64,000 nucleotides of DNA, taken from NCBI GenBank assembly GCA_022828595.1, contig JAKGHH010000002.1:109923254-109987253 (forward strand), in the 5' to 3' direction. A program made the position numbers and the translations under genes. This DNA is from Nelumbo lutea (lineage: Eukaryota; Streptophyta; Magnoliopsida; Proteales; Nelumbonaceae). Within the stretch, counting starts at the first letter, position 1; every line of letters starts with the position of its first letter. Under the pieces are notes generated by a model. It was not told the origin of the DNA and did no database searches. It was given only the letters and a program-made list of their open reading frames with translations. Shown here piece after piece: positions 1 to 11,020 of the stretch.

Positions 1-475
1 CCTATACATACCTCCGAACTCAAGACTTTGCCTCGCTCACCACTCCACACCTTCAGGGCACCAAAACCAAACAAACCGTACTATGCCTAACACTGAGGAA
101 GTCCGTTCCCAAGGGCGCCACACCTGACTGGCTTGGGATCTGACGCTTGAGAGCCGCACTCTAAACGGCCACCTGACACCGCCATCTCCAGTTAGAGAGA
201 CAGTTAGGCAGTGACGGTTCTGTCCCAGTAGAAAGGACGACAGCCGAACTGACAGATGTAAGGGTAATCATACCCGACCTGACAAGGGCCTCGGAGCGAG
301 TGCCCGAAGTGATTATAAGAGCCCCCTGCCCCCAACGAACAAGGTATGTGAACTTTGTGCCATCTGGTCTACACTTTGCCGGAGTTCTCTCATTTTTCCC
401 GTTTCAGGCTCCCCGACGCTCCAGCTCAGAGGCGAGTTCATTGACAGCTAAGATCGACCGGATTGCGCTCCATCA
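1..475 (+). repeat. 5' LTR (partial, Tat-type Ty3 element)
   Basis: This stretch matches 4671-5208 over nearly its whole length and ends in CTCCATCA, like the 3' copy. Compared with the 3' LTR it lacks about 50 bp near 371 (just before GGAGTTCTCTC) and one 12-bp CACCTGNCACCG unit near 170. Most other differences are transitions. The start of the LTR is outside the window. Confidence 0.9.
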
Positions 476-498
476 ATTGACGTCGTCTATGAGAACGC
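476..498 (+). other. Primer-binding-site-like sequence
   Basis: Directly after the LTR end the sequence reads ATTGACGTCGTCTATGAGAA. It differs from the primer-site consensus I know from Tat-type elements (TTGGCGCCGTCTGTGGGAA) only by C-to-T and G-to-A transitions, as expected from deamination of an old methylated copy. I did not match it to a specific tRNA. Confidence 0.55.
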
Positions 499-572
499 TT
501 CTAAAAGCCTCCCTCTAAATCTCTTCTACCTACCCTTCTTTCAAAAACTCCAACACCCACTCCAACACCGAA

Positions 573-2300
573 ATGGCCTCCTCCAGCAGTGTCGGACGTG
601 GAACCGAAACAGCCACTACCGGAGAGCAACTTCATGCTCCGGCAGTGTGCATTGGGCAGTTCACCATCCCCCTTTCAGTGGATGGGATCCCATGTTTGAA
701 TGTGCCACATGCGGTGGCACCTCTGAACACTCCCTCGCTGAACACCCCTCTCCCACTCCCCATCAAAACGAACTTCGCGGAACCAACTACTGTCCCACTG
801 GCAGCCCGCCAAAACCAGATAGGTGATCTGATGCAATGCATGCGGGCAATGCAGGCCCAAATGTAGCAATTCCAGCAGCACCAACTCCAGCAACACCAGG
901 TGTTGCACCACCTCTCCCAACACCATTATCAACAACAATTCCCTTAGCTACCCTTGAACCAGCCGCTCCCCCCCCCCCGGCACCCTGTTTCAAAGCTGGT
1001 CAAGGCCTCCCCCCAGTGTGGACGACCTCACCAAGGAGAGGCTTCCGGACCGCAGAACCCCCCTAACAGTTAGGCCTCATCCCCGGGCCGAAAGCAAAGA
1101 AAGATCACCCCCGCCTCGCAGCCCACGAGTGGGTCAAGGACCTTGCCAACAAAGTCACCTCGGCGCTCCAAGCCGGAGTTCCCACTCACGAAGAACCGCT
1201 TCAGCGCCTTAGCAGCAGGGGGCCCATCGAGCTCGGCAACACAGAGGCAAGTGGTGCCAACACCAGGCCCAATCAAAGAAGGCGCCGGCGAAGTAGCCGA
1301 ACTGCTACCCGCGTGCTACCCGAGCTCAGAGGCAAGGAAGAAATGAGCTCGGGCGAGGTAAAAACTGTCATCATTCTCTCAGTTCCTTCCCCCCTTTCAG
1401 CAGAACTTTTGGCAGTCCCCTTGCCTAGGGATTTCAAACTCCCTTCTCTGGACAAGTATGATGGGTCCTTTGACCCCAACGACCACGTCGACACGTTTCA
1501 GTCGCAAATGCACCTCGCTAAGGCAAGCGAGTCGTGCATGTGCGTGGCCTTCACCACCACCTTCAGAGGGGTGGTCCGCACCTGGTACCGGAACCTAGCT
1601 TCCAGGTCAATAAAAAGTTGGCCCCAATTCATACAGATCTTTACTGTGCACTTTGTTACCAGCAAAAGGTGTTCGAAAACCGAGGAAAGTATCTTCAGGG
1701 TGATCCAAAGAGAGGGAGAACCCATCCAGAGCTACATCAAACGGTTCAATGAAGCATGTTTGTAGATCCCTCGGTTAGACCCCTCGGTACAGCTCGTCGC
1801 GGCCAAAGAGGAGTGACTCATAAAGAGTTCAAATGGTACATGGTAGCCAGCCAGCCAGCAACCATGGCCGACTTCCTCAAACTCGCGGACAAGTTTATGA
1901 GAACAGAAGAAGAGATCAACCAGAGAAACGAAGGCGGGATTGAAAAAAGAAAAAGAGAAAGCGAGCCCTCCAACCCCAATGACAGAAGAGGCCACAACCG
2001 AGAGGCGAAGCCAAGCCAGCTGTCCCGAGCTCCCTTAGCAGTTCGGACGGATTACACGCCATTGAACACAAGGCGGACCGAGATCCTGATGACGATCAAG
2101 GACGCACCTTACGTAAAGTGGCCACCTCGCCTGAAAAGCAACCCCAACGAGAGGAACAAAAATTTATATTGTAGTTTTCATAAAGATCACGGTCATAGCA
2201 CCGAGCAATGTAATAATCTCCGCGACGAGATAGAAGGACTCATCTGTCGCGGGTACTTAAGAAATTTTGTACATTATGACAATAGTAATAAAGCAGGTCA
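573..2300 (+). pseudogene. gag: gag of Tat-type Ty3 element, broken
   Basis: The first plausible ATG is at 573 in a Ser-rich leader that runs to a stop at 864. The capsid-like core is read in another frame at 1313-1765 and contains YDGSFDPNDHVDTFQ, followed by WYRNL and a QREGEPIQSYIKRF segment typical of the retrotransposon gag domain. The frame shifts again near 1760, and from there the protein continues to a Cys/His knuckle at about 2167-2215 (YCSFHKDHGHSTEQC). Reading needs at least three frames, so the gene is dead. In intact relatives this protein packages the element RNA. Confidence 0.85.
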
Positions 2301-2529
2301 GCAAGGGGAACACGGGAAGGATGTCCCCGAGCCAAGCAACAGACCGACCGAAACCTTGCAGCGACCTCCCCCAAAAGAAAGGCCAGTCCGGGGAACCATC
2401 CACGTGATAGTGGGCGGTTTGGTGGTGGCAAGATGCACTTCGGCGGCAGCAAGGACGTCAGTTCGCGAAGCAGCCCGAGAGGAGCAGAACCCTCCCAAGA
2501 GGCCGAAGAAGGAAGAACCGATCTTTTTT

Positions 2530-3057
2530 ACAAAAGATGACGCGCAAGGTGTTCATTACCCCCACGACGACCCGCTCATCATAAAGCTAAGGATCAACGA
2601 CTTCGAAGTCCGACACGTACTGGTAGACTCAGGCAGTTCGGCAGACATACTATTCAAATCGGCATTCGACCAGTTGCAGTTGCAGAAAAGCGATTTGAAA
2701 CCCGCTCACACTCCTCTGGTAGGCTTCAGTGGAGAGGAAGTCAGGCCCTTGGGAAAAATAACAGTACCTATGGAAGTCGGCACATGGCCGTGCGCGGTAA
2801 GACTCAACCACGATTTCCTGGTGGTCGCGACCCCCTCCCCAAACAACGCCATAATAGGGCGACCAATTACGCATATTCTGTGTGCAGTGGTCTCCACCTA
2901 TTATCTGGCAATGAAGTTCCCCATGGACTTCGGTGTGGGGGTAGCGCGGGGCGACCAACTTGAGTCCTGCAAATGCTATGTTGCCGCCCTGAAGGGAAAA
3001 ACCAAGGTAGCCGACGATCTTGAACTAGAGCGACCTGCGGAGCAAGGCGAGGAATGA
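2530..3057 (+). pseudogene. Aspartic protease region of Tat-type Ty3 element
   Basis: This lies in the same frame as the end of gag (open from 1756 to 3057). The active-site motif is VLVDSGSSADILF at about 2618-2656, with the DSG triad expected for retroviral-type aspartic proteases. Downstream, NNAIIGRPITH near 2845 corresponds to the second conserved Ile-Ile-Gly-Arg block. The stop at 3055 separates protease from reverse transcriptase. In the family this enzyme cuts the Gag-Pol polyprotein. This segment is the best preserved part of the element. Confidence 0.85.
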
Positions 3058-3147
3058 GCTTCGCCCACTAAGGAAACAGTCGCCATCCCGGCCTCGGCTA
3101 CAGATCTGGCGCGAACACTACAGAGCGGTGCCTCCGTCAACGAGCCT

Positions 3148-4073
3148 TTGCGAACTGAACTAGTGAGTTTCTTACTCCAAAATTTATACATTTTTGCATG
3201 GTCCGCGGCAGATATGCCCGGTATTGACCCCGACCTTATAACTCACAAGCTTAACACTGACCCTGTAGTCAGACCCATTAGACAGAAGAAACGCAACTTA
3301 GCCCCAAAGCGCAGGAGGGCGGTCGACGAAGAAGTCGAAAAGCTCCTCACAGCGGACTTCATAAGGGAAGTTCATTACCCGAGCTGGGTAGCCAACCCAG
3401 TGCTGGTGAGAAAAGCCAATGGCAAGTGACGCATGTGCGTCGACTACACCGACCTGAACCGAGCTTGCCCAAAAGACTGCTTCCCCTTTTCCCGAATTGA
3501 CTGCCTGGTGGATGCGACCTCGGGACACGAGCTGCTAAGCTTCCTGGATGCCTACTTAGACTACAACCAGATTAAGATGGACCAGTCCGACCAAGAAAAA
3601 ACCAGCTTCATTACCGAGTTCGGCCTGTACTGTTACAAGGTCATGCCCTTCGGGCTAAAGAATGCTGGTGCGACCTTTCAAAGACTTGTAAATAAATTTT
3701 TTGGCCTTTAATTGGCACGAAAATCGAATGTTATGTAGACGACATGGTCGTCAAAACACAGTTTTCGCGAGAATTAATAAAAGACTTGGATTCTGTCTTC
3801 CAAATTCTGCGTCAGTATAACATGAGATTAAACCCAAACAAATGTGTCTTCGGTGTCACCTCGGGTAAGTTCCTAGGGTACATTGTCAATCGGCGCGGCA
3901 TTGAGGCCAACCCGAACAAAATAAAGGCCATCCTTGATATGAGACCACCTTGGAAAGTAAAAGAAGTTCAAAGGCTAAACGACCGCATAACCGCTCTGAG
4001 CCGCTTCATGTCGAAGTCGGCAGATCGTTGCCTGCCTTTCTTCAAGGCAATCAAAGGCAAAGGGTTTGAATGA
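3148..4073 (+). pseudogene. Reverse transcriptase of Tat-type Ty3 element, broken
   Basis: The N-terminal part has FAWSAADMPGIDP and PVRQKKR-like motifs. It stops at TGA 3427-3429 where relatives read NGKWRMCVDY, so a Trp codon TGG became TGA. The frame then continues from 3433 through CVDYTDLNRACPKD and MPFGLKNAGATFQRLV. After a T-rich run near 3700 the frame shifts, and the catalytic motif CYVDDMVVK appears in the next frame at about 3730-3755. FLGYIVNRRGIEANPNK follows. At 4072 another Trp (in FEW) is TGA. Two nonsense changes and one frameshift make it non-functional. Confidence 0.9.
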
Positions 4074-4074
4074 A

Positions 4075-4420
4075 CCCGAGATTGCCAGCTCGCGTTCGAC
4101 GAGCTAAAGACTTACCTCGCCACCATACCAACCTTAGCCAGACCCGAGGAGGGCGAGGTCTTAGAACTGTACCTCTCAGCGAGCGACGAAGTGGTCAGTT
4201 CGGTATTAGTAAAACAAGTAGATCAGGTCCAGCGACCCGTCAATTATGTTAGTAAAATTCTACAGGGAGCAGAAACAAGGTACCCGCAGATAGAAAAAAT
4301 CGCCTTCGCACTAGTGATATCAGCTCAGAAACTCCGCCCGTACTTCCAAGCTCACACCGTCGTTGTCTTAACCGACAAACCCCTAAGACAAGTTTTGCTG
4401 AAGCTCGAGGTCTCCGGTAT
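4075..4420 (+). pseudogene. RNase H region of Tat-type Ty3 element, truncated
   Basis: In frame with the second half of reverse transcriptase, the text runs through CQLAFDELKTYL, LYLSASDEVVSSVLV, VNYVSKILQGAETRYPQIEK and VVLTDKPLRQVLLK. These are the connection/RNase H motifs of Ty3 elements. It breaks off after a KLEVSGMLV segment near 4418, where relatives continue with a WAVELSEFDI-type block. The rest of RNase H and all of integrase are missing. Confidence 0.85.
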
Positions 4421-4500
4421 GCTTGTCGTTGTCTTAACCGACAAACCCGTCAATTATGTTAGTAAGACAAGTTTGTCTTAACCGACAAACCCCTACTAGG
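4359..4500 (+). repeat. Direct repeats at the retroelement deletion junction
   Basis: The phrase TGTCTTAACCGACAAACCC occurs three times, near 4365, 4429 and 4472. GTCAATTATGTTAGTAA occurs near 4239 and again near 4448. The later copies are out of place in the RNase H reading, so short RNase H pieces were re-copied beside the deletion point. This looks like replication slippage or template switching when the internal deletion formed. Confidence 0.75.
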
Positions 4501-4539
4501 GGCCCGAACTCACCCTTGCCCCAAACCGGAAAGTAATCC

Positions 4540-4670
4540 ACTGGCCTGCCTTGCAACAGTTCGGGACATACCTCGCCGAACTGACCTGCCTTGCAACAGT
4601 TCAGGACATACCTCGCTGAACTGACCTACCTGGTAACAGCTCGGGATACACCTCGCCGAATTGACCTGCC
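4540..4670 (+). repeat. Three tandem copies of a ~43-50 bp unit in front of the 3' LTR
   Basis: The unit contains ACCTGCCTTGCAACAGTTCG, then GGACATACCTCGCCGAACTG, with copies beginning near 4543, 4583 and 4625. The third is more divergent (CTACCTGGTAACAGCTCGGG). The unit probably belongs to the LTR start, which cannot be seen in the 5' LTR because the window begins inside it. Confidence 0.7.
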
Positions 4671-5208
4671 CTATACATACCTCCGAACTCAAGACTTCGC
4701 CTCGCTCACCACTCCACACCTTCAGGGCACCAAAACCAAACAAATCGTACTATGCCTGACACTGAGGAAGTCCGTTCCCAAGGGCGCCGCACCTAACTGG
4801 CTTGGGATCTAGCGCTTGACGGCCGCACTCTAAACGGCCACCTGCCACCGCCACCTGACACCGCCATCTCCAGTTAGAGAGACGGTTAGGCAGTGATGGT
4901 TCTGTCCCAACAGAAAGGACGACAGCCGAACTGACAGACGTAAGGGTAATCATACCCGACCTGACAAGGGCCTCGGAGCGAGTGTGCGAAGTGATTATAA
5001 GAGCCCCCTGCCCTCAACGAACAAGGTATGTGAACTTTGCGCCATCTAGTCTACACTTTGCCTTTGAGAGATTACTAACTTGAGCTTCGGAGTTATCACA
5101 CCGGGTTCCCCCCGGAGTTCTCTCATTTTTCCCGTTTCAGGCTCCCCGATGCTCCAGCTCAAAGACGAGTTCGTTGACAGTTAAGACCGACCGGATTACG
5201 CTCCATCA
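4671..5208 (+). repeat. 3' LTR (Tat-type Ty3 element)
   Basis: This copy matches 1-475 and ends in CTCCATCA at 5208. The AT-rich host sequence starts immediately after (TATTTGTTTG). It carries the 50-bp segment missing from the 5' LTR (about 5062-5116). The true left edge may lie upstream, inside the tandem repeats at 4540-4670. Confidence 0.85.
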
Positions 5209-6429
5209 TATTTGTTTGATAGAAATGATACCAAATAACAAAATCTTAAAAAAAAATAGCATTGATGCCAACCATCACCTTAAATTAATAAAAATTAGTA
5301 AGGTTGTTAAATAAAAAACATTAAACAACCAAATAACATGAAAAAACATAAAAAGATTAGTAATTAAAATAACTTCCAACTAATTTAAGCAGTAGTATAT
5401 TTTAATAAATTTAATGTACGGGTCGAGGAGAGTCATTAACCAAAATCGACCGGTACAGATTGAAAAAATCCCAAAGACTTAGCGGGTGGAAATTGCCATC
5501 CTTAGCCTGTTTTTCCCCTTGACCATCTCTCCACGTGGCAAGCTAAGAAGGAAATGAACAAATTGATGATGGTTCGAGTTAGCCAAATAATCCTTCCACG
5601 TGGCAAGAAATGTTTTTGCATAAAACATCTCTTTCTTTTTCCCTCATTTACTTTTCCCTTTTTTTGAGCAATGCTAGTAATTAGGGAGCAACAGCCATTG
5701 ATGCAACTAAAATGGCAGGAGGACAAATCATGGGGTTTTGACATTTTATGCAAATACATAGGTTTCCCTTTCACTTGCCGTGCAAATCCCTCTTTGCACC
5801 GGTGGAAATGCTTGAGAGGGCAATAAGACAATTAATCAGATGTACCTTTTGTACACGGTAAAACATATATCACAGACATTGACACACAACCCGAGCCATG
5901 AGTTGATGAGACAAAGCAACACGGAAATAAAGGTCAGATTTCAGAACATAAAAGACATAACAGAAACCTGTGATAGGTCTTCCTCCCTATAAGAATTAAA
6001 GTAATGAATAGAAGCTTCCATGAGGATGATGGGTGCAAATCGGATTAGATTGAAGTCAACCCAAAACCAACCCGAGTTGTTTTCCACCCTAACCCTAACT
6101 TAATTCATCAAATTGAGCTTGAGTTAGCCTTACTCCTTTACTTCCTTTGTGTTGGTTTATAAAAATGATGTCATTCTCGCTTCTTAGGCTTAGGATTGGC
6201 TGACTAACCCAACCAGAAGTTAAACACCAGATTCTATTTTACAACCCTAATCATACCTCAACTCATCTCAATCCCAACTTTTTTTTTCAAATTTTTTGAG
6301 ATTGAATTTGGGCTAATACGCTACAAGTTGCACCTTTTGAGGGTTTTTTTTTTCTTGCAAATAATCCAATATTTTAAGGTTGAATTTGGGACTATGAGCT
6401 AATCCACCAAAGTTGCACCTTTTTTCTGG

Positions 6430-6430
<1 letters not shown>
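5209..6430. other. Intergenic, AT-rich, no gene seen
   Basis: I see no coding signal on either strand. The stretch at 6020-6260 contains degenerate AACCCAACCC/GGGTTGG-type text, a dispersed motif that recurs in the window. Confidence 0.6.

Positions 6431-6468
<38 letters not shown>
6431..6468. repeat. (ATT)n microsatellite
   Basis: Twelve uninterrupted ATT units. This is the first of three ATT arrays in a 240-bp cluster. Confidence 0.95.
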
Positions 6469-6479
6469 GCATGTGAAAA

Positions 6480-6586
6480 TAATAGGGGGTGTGTGGTCAT
6501 CAAGTAGGATCCGGGGTTATCAAGTAGGACCCAGGGTCCTATTAGCATGTTTTATTATTATTATTATTATTGCAAATACTAGCATG

Positions 6587-6670
<84 letters not shown>

Positions 6671-6770
6671 CTATCATTTTATGGGAGTGTGGTTATCAAG
6701 TAGAACCCGGGGACACAAGTGGCATAAATGCCATGCCAATATAAGAGGGGGGGTGTGGTCACAATTCATA
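6480..6770. repeat. Degenerate tandem repeat with (ATT)n arrays at 6552-6571 and 6588-6670
   Basis: The phrase AGCATG(T) followed by ATT runs recurs near 6468, 6544 and 6582. The phrase GGGTGTGTGGTCATCAAGTA recurs in altered form near 6483 and 6683 (GGAGTGTGGTTATCAAGTAG) and partly near 6747. The ATT arrays seem to have been copied along with a larger unit of roughly 100-200 bp. Confidence 0.7.
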
Positions 6771-7319
6771 TAGCATAAATCTATTCATTACGGTAAATAA
6801 AAGGGGGAAAGTTGGTTAATGAGTATCTTTTTTCTATTTATCGAATTTATGGTGTTCTTTTTACAATAAATACTAAGTCCCATGTAAAGTCATCTTAATT
6901 TACTTGGGTAAAACTTACCTATTCATCTCCGGAATGGGTAACTTTTCCATCAGAGAAAAAGTGTATAAAATATAATAAAACAAGTTTATCCATATTAACA
7001 TTGATTTTTTATGGGTAAAATAAATTATTATAGCACTTTCCTGTAAATCAAAAGAGTATGGATAAGTAAAACTTACACGGATAATAATTACCCAGAAAAC
7101 ATTTAACTACACAAGTGACAAATTTATAAGCAAACAGCCAAAGTCTTCAGTTTTCTCCACAAACTAGGATTTGCCTTGTAATGATCCAGTTTTTTTTTTT
7201 TAGATTGGATTTGGGCTAAACTGCCACAAATTGCATCAATTTGTGAATAATCTAATATTTTTTGAGGTTGGGCTTGGACTAATTTGTCATAACTTGCGCC
7301 TTCTTTATTTATTTATTTA

Positions 7320-7445
7320 TTTTTTGCTCAATTTGAACAGAATGAATACAAATGCAAATATATACAATGCAAAACCTTGTATTTTGTATCTATATTTTAT
7401 GTAATTACATTTCACATATTTGTATTTATACTCCTTCTATCCTTT
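7320..7445. repeat. MITE copy, AGTTTGGAAGGAGTATAAATA family (degenerate)
   Basis: The left end is ATTTGAACAGAATGAATACA and the right end is TATTTGTATTTATACTCCTT. The centre is AAAACCTTGTATTTTGTAT, as in the copies at 8022, 43650 and 58660. The ends are inverted copies of each other, so this is a small foldback DNA element without coding capacity. Confidence 0.55.
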
Positions 7446-8021
7446 GATAATAATCCAATTTTCCTAGGTTGGGTTTCCACATATGATGATTAAATATGGA
7501 GGAGGTCCAAACCCGATTAATATCAACCCTTAAATGGGAAGTTGGGAACTTAGTATTTTGGTGGATGGGTCGCTTTAGAATTCTCGACCCAAACAGCCAG
7601 ACTGATGGGAATGAGCCCCGTAATAAATGAATAGGTAGGGAAGGAGGAATTGACGACATGACACCTCAAACTCACACCGTCACACCAAAGCCATAGCCCG
7701 TGGATGGAGATTTATTGGAGAAGCTTATTCCTTCCTTCCCCCTTCAAATGGACAACAATGAAAAGACTTTCGGCAGGAAAAAGAAAAATTAAGAAATTCT
7801 GGGAGTCAGCTCCGTGTGTTGATTTTAAACTGGATTAAAATAAGGCGAACGCCACAGCCGTCGTGGCCGGGAGAGGAACGAGGATGGCCGCCTCCGCCTG
7901 GCCGGATGTTGTTTAATTACCAAAATATCCTTATATTTTGTGGATAAGCATTTTGTACTTTTCTTGGTTCATCACATCTCAACATGCTTTACCCTATTGA
8001 CCATTGACCAATGATGGTTAG

Positions 8022-8135
8022 ACTCAATTTAGAAGGAGTATAAATACAAATATATAGTGTAAAACTTTGTATTTTGTATTATTTAGTATGTATTTACATA
8101 ATATATATTTGTATTTCTTTCAAATGAAGCCCTAT
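8022..8135. repeat. MITE copy, AGTTTGGAAGGAGTATAAATA family
   Basis: The left end is CTCAATTTAGAAGGAGTATA. The right end is TATTTGTATTTCTTTCAAAT, a diverged reverse complement. The core AAAACTTTGTATTTTGTATT matches the other copies. Confidence 0.6.
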
Positions 8136-9847
8136 GTATTCATTTTTTATTTACACTATGATATGATATATGAGCATTTCGGATGCAACTTTTGTGGGTT
8201 AAGGTTTTAATTTTGTAAAAAAAATCAATAGATTCAACCCGAAACCAGAGTTTGAAATAGTATAAATTGTTAAATGGGATTAACCCGACTTGTACACTTG
8301 GCATTCATTGGATGGTTCACGTGTACATGTCCTTTCACTATTTAATTCTAATCGTATGGTCATCATTATTATGACTGGAATGGGGATCCATCGTATAACT
8401 ATCATATCATGTCATGATTGTGAAATCAAGCATGAAGAAAATATGTTATAAAAAAAGGGAGAATGACGGCTCAGCCTAGGGTCAGAATTTGTAGGCTCAA
8501 AGTACTGTTGGAGTAGACGTCAGCTCGAAGTTGATGTCAATTCACGGGCAAACGTTAATATATGAAATATGGGTTGTTGACATTTTGAATATTTATAACT
8601 CTGCAGTGGAAATCATAAATCTACATTGGGCCTGTCCATACTTTTTCGATAAAAAAAATGCCATTTTTCTAACTATTAAAAAATGGATAGTTGTTAGAAA
8701 TAGCATAGAGAAATTATATTTGTTAAATAGCATAGAGAACACTGATTATATTTGTTAACCACATGAAAAAATGGTCATTAGGTGTCCCTTTGAATACAGG
8801 AATGCCGGATGAAATCCTTATAATTGTAGTCTCTCCATATTAAGGTTAGTGGACCTTGTGTGTATCCTATTCTATTTATTTATAATTGTACAGTTGTCAT
8901 CAAATAAAGATATTATGACAAGAGACATATTGATGTATGAGACACATCATATAATTATCAGGCCATTGTCTATGCGTAAGCTAGGAAAAAAAAAAACTAT
9001 GTTAAAAAAGGCCATTTTACGAGCATAGGAGCCATGGATCATCAGTTAGTAATGGCATACCAATGTTTTAAAAATTGATTCAAATGTGTCTGACCTTTCA
9101 ATGTCAACATTATATATATATATATATATATTTTTTTTTTTTTGATGTGTGCAAATATATATTTTATTAATAAATAGTGTACAATTATGTTCTGCTATGT
9201 ATGTATGTATAATTTTATATTTAATTTATGTTCTGGTCGAAGGGGTTAATGGTTGAATCACTCAAATTATATGATTTTTAATCAAATCAACATTTTTTTA
9301 CTGAATGATGGATTTTAACAGAACCAAACCTAGAATCAAGGTCAGGTGACTGTTCAAATGGTTAATTAAACAGGTCAACAGTGGGTTGAAAATACTCTAA
9401 CATACAAATAGCATAGAGAACATTAGTTATTTTTGTTATGAAGATGAAAATGGTCGCTAGGTATCCCCTGAATATGGTGGTGCTCTCTATAGCAAGTTTA
9501 GTGGGACCTCACATGTACCCAGCTCTATCTAATATCTCCACTGTATAATCCCCCTATATTGCGCAATATGTAATGCAAAGAAAAGGATATTCAATTTTCT
9601 TTTTTAGTTCATGTTGGTTTGGTGGTGACTTATGATAACAGAGGCCCAATCCTTTTGCATTTCCTAAATTAATCTCCAATGCAGATGTGAGTAAAGTGAG
9701 AAAATCCAAACTGCTATAAAATATTGGTTGGTAAACTAACAAAAAGGAGTTGGTTGTTTTCAAACATCAACCTCAATTGTGGTAGGGAGGATGTGGAATC
9801 CAAACCATCCAACTGATTGTTGCTTGGATTGAAAATAGGAGATCAAA

Positions 9848-10082
9848 TCAATCCCCACAAGATTGTCCTCCACAACATCCCACAGTATATCCCTGCCGTG
9901 TATTGAGAACATCTCCTGATGATAATACCAGAAATGATGATATCATCAATGGGAGATGTTCCCAATACACGGTGAGAATGTGTTAATCATCATCGAGAGA
10001 TGTTCCGAATACATGGTGAGAATGTGTTATGGGACATTGTGAGAGGCAATCTTGTGGGGGGATGATTTGACCCCAAATGATT
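9848..10082. repeat. Foldback (hairpin) element with duplicated arm
   Basis: The left arm at about 9850-9920 (CCCCACAAGATTGTCCTCC, then CCGTGTATTGAGAACATCTC) pairs with a right arm at 9952-9985 (GGGAGATGTTCCCAATACAC) and again at 9998-10075 (GAGAGATGTTCCGAATACAT, ending CAATCTTGTGGGGGGATGAT). The right arm is partly duplicated. The core GGAGATGTTCCCAATGCAC recurs in hairpin form near 22150, 40830, 45235, 60245 and 62110. No coding capacity. Confidence 0.75.
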
Positions 10083-10820
10083 CATTGATTGGAGGGGACA
10101 AATTGCCTCACTTAATAAAGACTTTTTATATATAAAATGGTTATTAACTTGTTTACCTAAGAAAACATGAATAACATTTACCTAGGTAAATAATTTCTTA
10201 AAAAACAAACAAGACTATGCATTAACTGAATAACAGACTATTGATAACGTCCCACACCAATGATAAATAACTTCCTGAGATGATAAAAACAAACAGGACT
10301 TAAATGCAATAAAAAGTTACCTGGGTAAGTAACTTCTTAAAAATGATCTCAACTTATTGCCACATGCGTTTTCCATGAAACGCAATCTGGTATTCTGGTT
10401 GGATTATTTATTAAGTAAATTGGAAGCTTTTGTTTCCCAACACCCAACTCTTTTTAATCAGGGCTCTATGTATGTTATGAAAGGTTGAATGGTTGACTGA
10501 CGTGGAGTTTCATTATTGGTTATACAGCCCGAACGACAGCCTATCTGGTCATGCGTTTCAGGGTATCCTTTTGACATGAGGAGTGCATGTCAAAAACAAA
10601 AAGCTTGACATGAAGGGTATTTTCGTCAATAAAAATGGAATTGTATGTCCAGACTACAGAAGGATGAATTCTAGAGGTCATTGGTCAACCGTGGGAATGA
10701 GGTAATATCATCCTTGTTCTTCAAGCCACCACATGATTTCACTTCAAAACTTCAAACTTCAGACCCCTCCAATAGAAGCCTCTAGACACCACCCAAGAAG
10801 ACTCTGCCCCCCAACCTCCT
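10083..10820. other. Intergenic / upstream region of the DUF716 gene
   Basis: AT-rich up to about 10500, then mixed composition. I see no gene. It presumably holds the distal promoter of the downstream gene, but I cannot identify specific sites. Confidence 0.5.
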
Positions 10821-10823
10821 CCC

Positions 10824-10830
10824 TTTAAAA
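10824..10830 (+). promoter_or_regulatory. Possible TATA box of the DUF716 gene
   Basis: TTTAAAA lies in pyrimidine-rich sequence about 200 bp before the ATG. Strings of CT-rich leader follow, typical of plant 5' leaders. The transcription start is not shown by sequence alone. Confidence 0.35.
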
Positions 10831-10921
10831 CCCCCTCTCCTTCCCTCCTCCCTTTCCTCGTCTCTCAACCTCATTTCTTCAAATTCCTAGGCAACCTACC
10901 TCAGCCCTTCTCTCCTCACAA

Positions 10922-10925
<4 letters not shown>

Positions 10926-10965
<40 letters not shown>
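10926..10965 (+). repeat. (CT)20 microsatellite in the 5' leader
   Basis: About twenty CT units end 55 bp before the start codon at 11021. CT/GA runs are common in plant 5' untranslated regions and can act as GAGA-type promoter elements. Here only the position supports that role. Confidence 0.9.
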
Positions 10966-10967
<2 letters not shown>

Positions 10968-11020
10968 GACACAGACAGGAAGCCAGAAGAGACGAAAGCA
11001 AAAAGAGGCAGAAGGAACAC

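Larger units (their letters stand above)
1..5208 (+). mobile_element. Ty3/gypsy LTR retrotransposon, Tat type, decayed and internally deleted
   Basis: An LTR at 1-475 is repeated at 4671-5208 and encloses gag, protease, reverse transcriptase and partial RNase H in the order typical of Ty3/gypsy. The short gag zinc finger with an HKDHGHSTEQC stretch and the primer-binding sequence after the 5' LTR resemble Tat-type elements. RNase H breaks off near 4418 and no integrase follows, so about a third of a normal element is missing. Frames are broken by stops and shifts, so it cannot move by itself. The 5' LTR begins upstream of the window, so the left target duplication cannot be checked. Confidence 0.9.
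6771..9847. other. Intergenic, AT-rich, no gene seen
   Basis: No supported gene. It holds two copies of a small TIR element (7320-7445 and 8022-8135), a (TA)10 run at 9111-9130 followed by a T tract, and otherwise unremarkable AT-rich sequence. Open frames here are short and resemble nothing I know. Confidence 0.6.

Noticed and set aside
6473..6773. Frames of Ile/Leu/Tyr runs
   Set aside because: They are translations of the ATT microsatellite.
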